From the NCBI GenBank assembly GCA_002506875.1, contig DAYJ01000042.1, positions 1 to 22,601 of the forward strand: a stretch of 22,601 nucleotides of DNA, given 5' to 3'. The DNA comes from Euryarchaeota archaeon UBA40. GTDB taxonomy: Archaea > Thermoplasmatota > Poseidoniia > Poseidoniales > Thalassarchaeaceae. Below are positions 1 to 6,581 of this stretch, in pieces. Numbering within the stretch: position 1 is the stretch's first letter; each line of letters starts with the position of its first letter. Both the position numbers and the translations under genes were made by a program. The notes under the pieces were generated by a model. That model did not search any database, had not been told where the DNA came from, and saw only the letters and a program-made list of their open reading frames with translations.

Positions 1-747
1 CTGAAGATCGATTAACTCGCATGAGATGCCACTTTCCTCAATGGCCTGTTGAGATACATGTACCATGGCGCCCCAAGCAATGACTGTGCAGTCAGTACCT
101 TCTCTCACGATGTTCGCCTTTTCTAAGGGGATCCGGAATTCTCCTTCTGGGACCTCTGCATCAGGGTGTCCTTTCCACGTGGGTACGTTGTGGGGGTCGC
201 CATAGAATGGCCCCCTATAGCATCGCTTTGGCTCAAAGAAAATCACCGGGTCATTGCATTCGACAGCTGAGGTTAACAATCCCTTTGCGTTCTTGGGTGT
301 AGAGCAATATACGACTTTGAGTCCTGGCGTGTGGGTGAACTGAGATTCAGGTGACTGAGAATGGTGATGGCCGCCACGGATACCTCCTCCCGCCGGTGTG
401 CGGAAGGTGACAGGAGTCCAGAACTCTCCGCCTGAGCGGTGCCGTATCTTTGCAATCTCATTCACAATTTGGTCGTATGCGGGGAAGATGTAGTCGGCGA
501 ACTGTATCTCTGCGACTGGGCGTAGGCCATTGAGCCCCATACCCATTGCCATCGAGGCAATGCCACCTTCAGCTAGAGGTGTGTCAAATACTCGGTGAGC
601 ACCGTGTTTATCTTGGAGGCCATCAGTTACTCGGAATACACCTCCGAAATAGCCTACGTCTTCCCCGAAGACGAGCACATTAGGGTCTCTGTTCATCAGA
701 TCGTCTAGAGCCGAATTGAGGGCTTCGATCATATTCATCTCGACCAT
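1..747 (-). CDS. 2-oxoacid dehydrogenase E1 component, beta subunit (3' end cut by window edge)
   Basis: This is the beta subunit of the thiamine-diphosphate-dependent E1 of a pyruvate or branched-chain 2-oxoacid dehydrogenase complex. With E1 alpha it decarboxylates the 2-oxoacid and passes the acyl group to lipoylated E2 in the cytoplasm. The visible 249 codons begin MVEMNMIEALNSAL. They carry the family blocks FGEDVGYFGGVF (about 27-38) and DTPLAEGGI (about 55-63, with the ThDP-activating Glu at about 60), then EIQFADYIFPAYDQIVNE and the GGIRGGHHHSQSPE stretch. The family is usually about 325 aa, so about 75 C-terminal residues lie beyond base 1. I chose the ATG at 747. A GTG at 756 in the same frame would overlap the E1 alpha stop as GTGA and is a real alternative. 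It is translationally coupled to E1 alpha. Family assignment is certain; substrate is inferred from the alpha subunit. Confidence 0.95.
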   Translation of the reverse strand, partial: MVEMNMIEALNSALDDLMNRDPNVLVFGEDVGYFGGVFRVTDGLQDKHGAHRVFDTPLAEGGIASMAMGMGLNGLRPVAEIQFADYIFPAYDQIVNEIAKIRHRSGGEFWTPVTFRTPAGGGIRGGHHHSQSPESQFTHTPGLKVVYCSTPKNAKGLLTSAVECNDPVIFFEPKRCYRGPFYGDPHNVPTWKGHPDAEVPEGEFRIPLEKANIVREGTDCTVIAWGAMVHVSQQAIEESGISCELIDLQ

Positions 748-752
748 ATCCC

Positions 753-1991
753 TCACTTCCCAAGCTCCTCTCTCTGTTCCTGAACATGCCATGGTACGGT
801 TTCGTAGACCTCTGTGAAGATGGTGGATGATGGGGGATAGGGTCCGTTAGCAAGATCGCCATAGGATGTAGCTTCCTTGTATGCTGAAACTACCTCCGAA
901 TCTATCCGTTCAGTCATCTCGGTGTGCGCATCTTCCGACCATATTCCAGCATCAATCATGTGTGCTTTGAGGCGCTCGATAGGATCCCCTCCGGGCCAAG
1001 CAAGGTGGTCATCTCTTGGCCGATACCTGGATGGGTCATCGCTGCTGGAGTGGGCGCCTGCTCGGTACGTGTAGATTTCGAGATGAGTCGGTCCATGGCC
1101 GGCTGAGGCGCGATCTCTGGCCCACTTTGTGACAGAGTAGAGGGCAAGGAAATCGTTGCCATCCACACGGATTGATGGGATTCCGTAAGGGAGTCCACGG
1201 GAAGCGAAGTTTGGCCCTCCTGTTGCCATGTTTGCGTGGGTGGAAATCGCAAACTGGTTGTTGACTACACAGAGGATAACGGGCGGTTTGTATACTGATG
1301 CGAAGTTAATTCCGTAGTGGTAGTCACCTTGCGCGCTGGTGCCATCTCCAAGCCAAGTGATCGTAACTTGATCGTCACCCTTGTAGGCTGAGGCCATGGC
1401 CACGCCAACGGCTTGGCTGAACTGTGTACCTACTGGACTTGAGATTGAGATGAAATGCCCTTCGCGATAGGTGTAGTGTACTGGCATCTGGCGCCCTTTG
1501 ACATTGTCTTCCTCATTTCCAATACAGTGATTCATCATGCTTACCATGTCACGATTCCGTACGAATTGTGCACCCGGTTGGCGATACGAGGGGAACACCC
1601 AGTCGTGCATTTCAAGCGCCATCGTTTGAGCGATAGCGATCGCCTCTTCTCCGTATGACCGCATGTAGAATGAGAGTTTCCCAGTTCGTTGCAACTTCAT
1701 CATTCTCTCATCGAAGATTCGAAGACGAAGCATGTGTTCAAGCCCCATTTTGAGAGTATCTTCATCGAGTTCAGGGTTCCAAGCACCGGATGCCTTGTCA
1801 TTATCTCCTAGAACTCGAAGGAGTCCGTAAGCATGGTCGTGAGATTCCTCGGCAGAGCAGTCGATATTGAGTAGATGGAGGTCCTCTGGAGTCCAGGTCC
1901 ATGGAGCAAATACGGATTCATCTCCGGGCCGGCAGGGTGCCGTTGGGACACGAAACGGTTCTGCCGTTGCCAGCGGAATCTCGTCGGACAT
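753..1991 (-). CDS. 2-oxoacid dehydrogenase E1 component, alpha subunit (branched-chain type)
   Basis: This 412-aa subunit binds ThDP in the E1 heterotetramer. The ThDP/Mg motif runs from GDG at 215-217 to NN at 244-245. Other family blocks are FPSYRQPGAQF (133-143), the GRQMPVHY stretch (166-173) and the loop YRAGAHSSSDDPSRYRP (309-325). The SDDPSRYR form of that loop is typical of branched-chain (2-oxoisovalerate) E1 alpha rather than pyruvate E1 alpha, where the loop usually reads GHSMSDP. About 75 N-terminal residues precede the catalytic core, as in bacterial BkdA1. The gene lies 45 bp downstream of lipA and overlaps or abuts E1 beta. An AT-rich TATA-like stretch 24-33 bases before the ATG could give it its own leaderless promoter. 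The preferred substrate cannot be proved from sequence. Confidence 0.95.
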   Translation of the reverse strand: MSDEIPLATAEPFRVPTAPCRPGDESVFAPWTWTPEDLHLLNIDCSAEESHDHAYGLLRVLGDNDKASGAWNPELDEDTLKMGLEHMLRLRIFDERMMKLQRTGKLSFYMRSYGEEAIAIAQTMALEMHDWVFPSYRQPGAQFVRNRDMVSMMNHCIGNEEDNVKGRQMPVHYTYREGHFISISSPVGTQFSQAVGVAMASAYKGDDQVTITWLGDGTSAQGDYHYGINFASVYKPPVILCVVNNQFAISTHANMATGGPNFASRGLPYGIPSIRVDGNDFLALYSVTKWARDRASAGHGPTHLEIYTYRAGAHSSSDDPSRYRPRDDHLAWPGGDPIERLKAHMIDAGIWSEDAHTEMTERIDSEVVSAYKEATSYGDLANGPYPPSSTIFTEVYETVPWHVQEQREELGK

Positions 1992-2014
1992 GAGCCTTGC
2001 TTGTGAAGGAGTGG

Positions 2015-2024
2015 TAATAGTATT
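2015..2024 (-). promoter_or_regulatory. Candidate TATA box before E1 alpha
   Basis: The 45-bp gap between the lipA stop and the E1 alpha ATG holds AATACTATTA on the minus strand, 24-33 bases before the ATG. That is the archaeal TATA spacing for a leaderless transcript. E1 alpha and beta may therefore be transcribed separately from lipA as well as by read-through. This rests on position and composition only. Confidence 0.35.
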
Positions 2025-2036
2025 CCGCTATGTGAC

Positions 2037-3086
2037 TCACGAGGTGCTCTTCGGCTTGAGGAATGAGATTGCAGAGTTGGTCGATGATCTGGTGACTGCG
2101 GGAGCGGCTCCATTTGCCTCATCACGTAGAAGTCCAGCTCTGAATGAAGAGCGTACTAGTGGCCCACATGCGACGCCTCGGTAGCCCATATTGCGGGCTT
2201 CAGCATCCCATTCAGCATACCGTTCAGGTACGGGGAATCGATCTACAGGGAGGTGCCTATCTGTAGGTTGGAGGTATTGTCCTATTGTGATCAAATCAAC
2301 TCCTACTCTGCGAAGTTCAGCCATAGTACTCGTGACTTCTTCATCAGTTTCCCCGATTCCAACCATGATGCTGGTTTTGGTAAGTATATCTGGCCTAAGC
2401 CGCGTTGCTTCCTCAAGAATCATCTTTGATTGGGAGAACGTTGCTCGTGGGTCGCGGACAATGGGGTCTAATCGCTCGACACATTCGACGTTGTGGGCGA
2501 AGACATCGAGGGGGGCTCCGTCAAGCAGTGTCGCTAATGCATCGGTGTTCCCATCAAGATCGCTACAGAGTAACTCAAGACCGATGTCTGGGCGAACTTC
2601 GTGGATCGCATCGAGACAGGCCCGGTAATGAGCAGCTCCTCCATCGGGCAGGTCATCACGATTCACGACAGTGATGACGACATAATTGAGAGCCATGTCT
2701 TTGACGGCGTCCGCCAAACGTTGTGGCTCATCTGGGTCGAGTGGAGGAGGGGTCCGGATGGTGCCTACTGCACAGAAGCGACAGCCACGGGTGCATTCCT
2801 CGCCAGCAACCATGAAGGTAGCAGTGCCTCTGCCCCAGCAATCATGTATGTTCGGGCATCGAGCTTCTTCACATACTGTGTGCAATCCCCCGCCTTCGAT
2901 TGTTTTCTTTGTAGCGTTGAATTTGGCCTGTTCCTCACCAGTGGGCAGGCTGGTCTTGAACCATGGGGGGAGGCGTTTGCGTAGTGATCTGCGTTTTTCT
3001 TTCGCTGTCATCGAGGTCACGCCACCTCCACAGCCTCCCATGATGGGCTCCACCGCTTCTGCCATTGGCAGGCGGGTGGGCCCCAT
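2037..3086 (-). CDS. lipA: Lipoyl synthase (radical SAM)
   Basis: LipA inserts two sulfur atoms into an octanoyl group on lipoyl domains, using two 4Fe-4S clusters and SAM. Both clusters are visible. The auxiliary-cluster cysteines are C72, C77 and C83 (CEEARCPNIHDCW), and the radical-SAM motif CTRGCRFC has C98, C102 and C105. The C-terminal VRSSFRA (311-317) holds the Ser that ligates the auxiliary cluster in the family. At 349 aa it is slightly long because of a Gly-rich N-terminal extension of about 25 residues. An internal ATG at 3011 (MTAKEKRRS) would give the usual length. I keep 3086 because a TATA-like GGTTAATC lies 25-32 bases before it. It heads the block that encodes both subunits of a lipoate-dependent E1, which ties it to that complex. 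No lipB or lplA is visible in the window. Confidence 0.95.
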   Translation of the reverse strand: MGPTRLPMAEAVEPIMGGCGGGVTSMTAKEKRRSLRKRLPPWFKTSLPTGEEQAKFNATKKTIEGGGLHTVCEEARCPNIHDCWGRGTATFMVAGEECTRGCRFCAVGTIRTPPPLDPDEPQRLADAVKDMALNYVVITVVNRDDLPDGGAAHYRACLDAIHEVRPDIGLELLCSDLDGNTDALATLLDGAPLDVFAHNVECVERLDPIVRDPRATFSQSKMILEEATRLRPDILTKTSIMVGIGETDEEVTSTMAELRRVGVDLITIGQYLQPTDRHLPVDRFPVPERYAEWDAEARNMGYRGVACGPLVRSSFRAGLLRDEANGAAPAVTRSSTNSAISFLKPKSTS

Positions 3087-3110
3087 GGAATCGTCTCTTC
3101 AACCATATCC

Positions 3111-3129
3111 GATTAACCGTTCGGAACGG
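3111..3129. promoter_or_regulatory. Divergent promoter region with palindrome (lipA / folM-like gene)
   Basis: The 93-bp gap between the divergent lipA and SDR genes contains a TATA-like GGTTAATC for lipA (3111-3118, minus strand, 25-32 bases before the ATG). Directly upstream, and overlapping it by two bases, is the palindrome ccgttc-g-gaacgg (3117-3129) with perfect 6-bp arms. A palindrome at the TATA/BRE position is a plausible operator, but no regulator is identified. No clear TATA at the usual spacing is seen for the plus-strand gene. Confidence 0.35.
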
Positions 3130-3179
3130 ACCTATGGTTACATCGGCACGCTCAAACCCATGAGTGCCTCCGTGGATGT

Positions 3180-3959
3180 ATGGATAAGGGAGGTGTCCTT
3201 GTCACTGGTGGTTCTAGACGCATCGGTCGCGTGATTGCACTCGCACTTGCTGACGCAGGCCATTGCGTCGCCATTCTAACTCGCTCTCCTTCTCCAGAGG
3301 GTGCCGCCGTAGTCGCAGAGATAGAGGCGCGTGGTGTGAAGGGGATGTTGATCGAAGGTGACCTCTCGAATGAGGATAGTCTTCGAGGTATTTTCACTCG
3401 CGTGACGGAATTTTTGGGCCCGATGACCGGCCTGGTAAACTGTGCATCTTTGTTCGAATGGGACGATATCAATTCTGTGAGTTACAAGTCCATTCTCGAT
3501 CACAGTTCAACTAATCTTGCCGGTCCTCTGATACTCACTTCCGATCTCATCACCTATCTCAAGGAGAATAGCGTGGGAAATGGCACGGGGTGCGTTGTGA
3601 ATGTTCTCGATCAGAAACTTGCCTCGCCGAATGGAGATCACCTTTCCTATACGGTGTCGAAGTATGCTCTTGAAGGCGCAACTCGCGCCCTTTCGCGATC
3701 ATTGGCTCCAATCGCTCGAATTAATGCCGTATCGCCTGGTCACACGTTGCAGAGTACAGAGCAGACAGATCGTGGTTTTGCTCTTGCACAATCGCAGTCG
3801 CCGTTGGGTTACGGTCCAACACCGGAGGACATTGCTCAAACAGTAATATTGTATTTCTCAGTACCTTCTTTGACTGGCCAAGTCATCACGGTAGATTCAG
3901 GTGAACACATGATGAATCGGTCTCGCGATGTGGTCTTTGAGACGGAGGGTTTGGAATGA
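3180..3959 (+). CDS. folM: FolM-like short-chain dehydrogenase/reductase (pteridine / dihydrofolate reductase type)
   Basis: This is a 259-aa SDR with a Rossmann nucleotide motif TGGSRRIG (9-16). The Arg pair after the Ser suggests NADPH. It also has LVNCASLFEWDD (85-96) and the catalytic pair Y157/K161 in SYTVSK. The usual catalytic Ser position reads NVLDQK (D144), an Asp exchange seen in pteridine reductases and FolM-type enzymes. SPGHTLQS (185-192) and TGQVITVDSGEH (232-243) match bacterial, notably alphaproteobacterial, FolM-like proteins. The likely reaction is NADPH reduction of dihydropterins (dihydromonapterin or dihydrofolate) to the tetrahydro form. Its stop overlaps the next gene by 4 bp (ATGA), and that gene is a dihydroneopterin aldolase homologue, which supports a pterin role. 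Only the ATG at 3180 is in frame and well placed; no strong Shine-Dalgarno is seen. The exact substrate is inferred. Confidence 0.85.
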   Translation: MDKGGVLVTGGSRRIGRVIALALADAGHCVAILTRSPSPEGAAVVAEIEARGVKGMLIEGDLSNEDSLRGIFTRVTEFLGPMTGLVNCASLFEWDDINSVSYKSILDHSSTNLAGPLILTSDLITYLKENSVGNGTGCVVNVLDQKLASPNGDHLSYTVSKYALEGATRALSRSLAPIARINAVSPGHTLQSTEQTDRGFALAQSQSPLGYGPTPEDIAQTVILYFSVPSLTGQVITVDSGEHMMNRSRDVVFETEGLE

Positions 3960-4354
3960 GATACGGCCTCCTAACTGAGTTGCTTGAAAATCGCCATTCA
4001 GGTGTGACCTCTCTTTTTGTTCAAGATTGGGTCAGGGATATCGACATTGGAATATTCGAGCATGAGATTGGTAATCCTCAACCGGTTTCAATTGATTTAG
4101 AGGTGCACATATCTGGTGCAGATGCTCCAAAGAGGGACGAAATCGATGCTGTCGTAGATTATGACTACATGAGAGCAGTCGTTGACCGAGTCATCGCTTC
4201 CAAGAGGTACAATTTGCTTGAGACACTAGCATCAGAAGTTCTTGATGGGTGCTTGATGCCGCGCGAAGTTGTTGGAGCAGCGGTCACAGTTACGAAACTC
4301 GCTGTCATTGAGGGCAATGGCCGAATCGGATGCACTCTTACACGAATCAGATGA
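3956..4354 (+). CDS. folB: Dihydroneopterin aldolase / dihydroneopterin-triphosphate epimerase family (FolB/FolX)
   Basis: This 132-aa protein has the FolB tunnelling fold signature. IGIFEHEIGNPQPVSIDLEV (31-50) holds the pterin-site Glu (E37), VVDYDYM holds Y69, YNLLETLASEV holds the pterin-anchoring Glu (E89), and VTKLAVIEGNGRIG holds the catalytic-type Lys (K114). The length is slightly above the usual 115-125 aa because of an N-terminal extension of about 20 residues. It overlaps the FolM-like reductase by 4 bp, so the two are translationally coupled. FolB cleaves dihydroneopterin to 6-hydroxymethyl-dihydropterin for folate; FolX epimerises the triphosphate for monapterin. Sequence alone does not separate these roles, and a FolX-FolM pair making tetrahydromonapterin is a fair alternative. 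Many archaea use the unrelated MptD, so a bacterial-type gene here suggests transfer. It ends 3 bp from a convergent gene. Confidence 0.85.
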   Translation: MRYGLLTELLENRHSGVTSLFVQDWVRDIDIGIFEHEIGNPQPVSIDLEVHISGADAPKRDEIDAVVDYDYMRAVVDRVIASKRYNLLETLASEVLDGCLMPREVVGAAVTVTKLAVIEGNGRIGCTLTRIR

Positions 4355-4357
4355 TTA

Positions 4358-5401
4358 TCAGTTTTGTAAGGCTTCCAGAAGTCGCTTCAAATCTCTAGAA
4401 CTAGTGTCTACTGGTAGGCTGAATCTAAGTGACCTCATGGCAGTATCTGTATCGATACCCATGGATGTTAGTACATGGGAGGGTTTGCCTGCGGTTGAGG
4501 AGCAACCACTAGCAGGGGATGCAATAATGCCTCTTTCTTCGAGATGCTGGAGTCGTATCTCTGCGAATTCTCCGGGGATACTGGCGCATGTGATGCCAGG
4601 GGCACGTGCCTCTGATGCTCCATGGATCTCTCCATTTATCGAACGGATTTTTCCCTCTAGTTGTGAATGATGTTGATTCCATATTTCCGTATTTGTAGTC
4701 CGTCCCATATCAGCTTCAATACAGGCAGCAGCGAATGCACATACTAGGCCGATAGGTACTGTTCCCGATCGCCGCCCCTTCTCTTGTCCTGAGCCGTGGA
4801 TTAAAGGCTCGATTCGAACACCTGTTCGTATCCAGAGTGCGCCTACACCTGCCGGCCCTCCGCAAGTTTCTGAGTCCAAGATTATTGCATCTGAAACAAG
4901 TGTTAGGGGCTCGATTTCTATGCGGCCAATGGCTCCTCTTGCATCGATTATACGACGTGCAAGAGGGTATGTTTCTGAGGCGTTATGAGCCCATTTCTGG
5001 GCGTCGAGAAGGACTCCTGTCTCGATGTTAATCGCAGATGCAGTAATGGCGACCACATCTCCCTCACCTTGAATCGAACGTGTGGCATTGAGGATGCTGA
5101 GGTGAGAATCAGGCGATGCGATGATTTTGTTTCCTCTGCGCCGCTGAGCTGCAGCAATCCCCTTTATCGCCCAGTTTGCTGCTTCATCTGGCCCACTTGT
5201 GAACCAGACATTACCTCCAGGTAGTAGAGATTCGATTTTTTGCCGCGCTTCTTCGATGGCTATTGATGATGCATCTGAACTTTCACTAGACCCTGAAGCG
5301 GGGTGCACGATGCCCTTCGACCATTTTTGAATTTCATCCTGAGCGATTGCCTGAAGTCGTTGAACCGACAGTATGTCGGCCACGAAGAAAACCCCCTCCA
5401 T
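4358..5401 (-). CDS. Cysteine desulfurase-like (NifS/IscS) protein lacking the PLP lysine
   Basis: This 347-aa fold-type I aminotransferase-like protein is clearly built on NifS/IscS. It has TSGPDEAANWAIKG (68-81, family TSGATESNN), IIDARGAIG (151-159, family HVDAAQAVG), GGPAGVGALWIR (181-192), GSGQEKGRRSGT (203-214) and the cysteine loop ASGCSSTAGKPSHVL (C300). However, the PLP-binding segment, normally SGHKxxGPxG, reads DSETCGGPAG, so the Schiff-base Lys is replaced by Thr179. The preceding His and the His before the Asp of HVDAAQ are also lost. The usual N-terminal YLDNAATT block is absent. I checked the codons on the minus strand and the reading is clear. It is probably not an active desulfurase; a scaffold, sulfur-carrier or regulatory role is inference. 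The gene is intact and shares a 52-bp divergent promoter with the next gene. Confidence 0.8.
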   Translation of the reverse strand: MEGVFFVADILSVQRLQAIAQDEIQKWSKGIVHPASGSSESSDASSIAIEEARQKIESLLPGGNVWFTSGPDEAANWAIKGIAAAQRRRGNKIIASPDSHLSILNATRSIQGEGDVVAITASAINIETGVLLDAQKWAHNASETYPLARRIIDARGAIGRIEIEPLTLVSDAIILDSETCGGPAGVGALWIRTGVRIEPLIHGSGQEKGRRSGTVPIGLVCAFAAACIEADMGRTTNTEIWNQHHSQLEGKIRSINGEIHGASEARAPGITCASIPGEFAEIRLQHLEERGIIASPASGCSSTAGKPSHVLTSMGIDTDTAMRSLRFSLPVDTSSRDLKRLLEALQN

Positions 5402-5420
5402 GTGGGTGCCAAAGCATCAC

Positions 5421-5432
5421 CGATGAAATACT
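5421..5432. promoter_or_regulatory. Shared bidirectional TATA-like element
   Basis: The 52-bp gap between two divergent ATGs (5401 minus, 5454 plus) contains a single AT-rich stretch, cgatgaaatact. It lies 20-31 bases from the minus-strand ATG and 22-33 bases from the plus-strand ATG. It could serve both genes as a TATA box for leaderless transcripts. Evidence is spacing and composition only. Confidence 0.35.
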
Positions 5433-5453
5433 TGCACATTCTGAATTCATGTA

Positions 5454-6389
5454 ATGGCATGGCGAGCTTTCGGATCTAATCGGGCTAAAGATGGCGTTCT
5501 TGAGATTTCAGTCCAATCCACAATGAGGATTAAGGAAGATCTCGGAGCGGTCATAATTTCAATTGGTGATGCCAATGCGCGTTACGAGACGGGTGACATT
5601 CTCGCAATCCGGACGCAGCGTATCGAACGGACGCTAGTGCCGGCTTGGCGCATCGTCCTTGAAAGTCGAGAAGGTCCTCGCGATCTCATTACTTTTGGTT
5701 CTGAGAGTGATGCCCTCTCAGTTGCTGAAGAAATCGCAAGGCTTGGTCATTCTCGCCTCATAGAACACACGGGTCGTATCGTAGAGCGGGATGAGCACGG
5801 GTTAACAGTTTTACAACAGATTGCCCGTCATCCGACCCGCTGGCCTCGCCCTCATAGGACGCCTTCTATGCAAGGTTCGGTAAAAGTGGAGGATGACTCG
5901 GTAGTCATGGATCTCCCTAGTGAGGTACAAACATCGGGTTTCCTCATTTCTGCTCTTTTGTTCGCCTCTACACTAATCGCCGGCCCATTGTTCCTCCTCG
6001 TAGCCGGGCAGATTGTTGGTTACGGGAGGACTACACTTGTGTATGGCTGGGGGGGCGCTCTACTCGTAACTCTGGTCATCATCGCTTTCCTTAACCAATC
6101 CTCAAGAGCTTTCGAAGGAAGGCATCGCGTAGTCATACGTAGTGATGAAGTCACTGTATCTGGCCGTTTCCTTGGTCTTTTCCGATTGCCTGCAGAATCC
6201 TTCCCTCTAGATGATTTCCGGGATATCGATGCCACACAGGCATGGGGTTTGACACTCCTCTTCGGTTCAAGGCGAATTCGATGCGATGTTCCTGCAATTG
6301 AGGGTCAATGCCTAATCGGTGAAATGATCGATGCATTACGGGATGTAGGGGCTATTCCTTACTTCGCAATATTAGGCGAAGAAGAATGA
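5454..6389 (+). CDS. Two-helix membrane protein of unknown function, possible PH-like domains
   Basis: I do not recognise a named family in this 311-aa protein. Residues 1-135 form a beta-rich soluble part (for example DILAIRTQRIERT and AWRIVLESREGPRDLITF) followed by a helix. Two adjacent hydrophobic helices follow (about 162-185 and 196-213) with a short turn, so both flanking parts should lie on the same side of the membrane. Residues 222-305 (VVIRSDEVTVSGRFLGLFRL, FPLDDFRDIDA, a terminal amphipathic helix) look like a bacterial PH-type membrane-associated domain. No signal peptide or catalytic motif is seen. The ATG at 5454 has a TATA-like stretch at suitable distance. It ends two bases before the convergent tRNA-Leu gene, so its mRNA 3' end must run into the antisense of the tRNA. 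Confidence 0.85.
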   Translation: MAWRAFGSNRAKDGVLEISVQSTMRIKEDLGAVIISIGDANARYETGDILAIRTQRIERTLVPAWRIVLESREGPRDLITFGSESDALSVAEEIARLGHSRLIEHTGRIVERDEHGLTVLQQIARHPTRWPRPHRTPSMQGSVKVEDDSVVMDLPSEVQTSGFLISALLFASTLIAGPLFLLVAGQIVGYGRTTLVYGWGGALLVTLVIIAFLNQSSRAFEGRHRVVIRSDEVTVSGRFLGLFRLPAESFPLDDFRDIDATQAWGLTLLFGSRRIRCDVPAIEGQCLIGEMIDALRDVGAIPYFAILGEEE

Positions 6390-6391
6390 GG

Positions 6392-6476
6392 TGCGGGGGG
6401 AGGGATTCGAACCCTCGAAACCTTACGGTGCCGGGACTTAACCCCGGTGCCTTTGACCTGGCTGGGCGACCCCCGC
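6392..6476 (-). tRNA. tRNA-Leu, anticodon UAA
   Basis: An 85-nt class II tRNA folds fully. The acceptor stem GCGGGGG pairs with CCCCCGC, followed by discriminator A, and CCA is not encoded. The D stem is GCC/GGC with a 13-nt loop. The anticodon stem CCGGG/CCCGG encloses loop GUUAAGU, which gives anticodon UAA after U33. The variable arm is 14 nt (stem ACC/GGU around GUAA). The T arm is GAGGG-UUCGAAU-CCCUC. The long variable arm, A discriminator and UAA anticodon agree on leucine (UUA, and UUG by wobble). No intron is present. Confidence 0.96.
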
Positions 6477-6548
6477 GATGCTCCGTTGTCCTTCTCATTG
6501 AAGAACAAAGCGACGTGAATGCCCCTGTTGCGGACGCTGGCCCGCAAA

Positions 6549-6558
6549 TCGTTTAACG
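6549..6558 (+). promoter_or_regulatory. Candidate TATA box of the first surface-protein gene
   Basis: CGTTTAACGC lies 24-33 bases before the ATG at 6582, at archaeal TATA spacing for a leaderless mRNA. This supports 6582 over the in-frame ATG at 6519, which has no AT-rich stretch at that distance. The 105-bp gap between the tRNA-Leu 5' end and 6582 is otherwise featureless. Confidence 0.35.
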
Positions 6559-6581
6559 CCCGGAGGGTCACCCGTTGTCTG

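Noticed and set aside
2191..3234. Plus-strand open frames of 89-182 codons over the lipA gene
   Set aside because: They are shadows of lipA, whose frame carries all seven family-defining residues; the shadow translations have no recognisable domain.
4269..4670. Plus-strand open frame of 133 codons across the folB / desulfurase-like junction
   Set aside because: It overlaps two well-supported genes on both sides and has no family resemblance.
6430..6455. Intron in the tRNA-Leu anticodon loop
   Set aside because: The anticodon stem and a normal 7-base loop are contiguous, so the 85-nt gene is complete without an intron.
6519..6581. N-terminal extension of the first surface protein from the ATG at 6519
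   Set aside because: The 21 extra residues give a poor signal-peptide start, no AT-rich box lies at the right distance before 6519, and the ATG at 6582 matches the MSG-x-Q start of the neighbouring gene.
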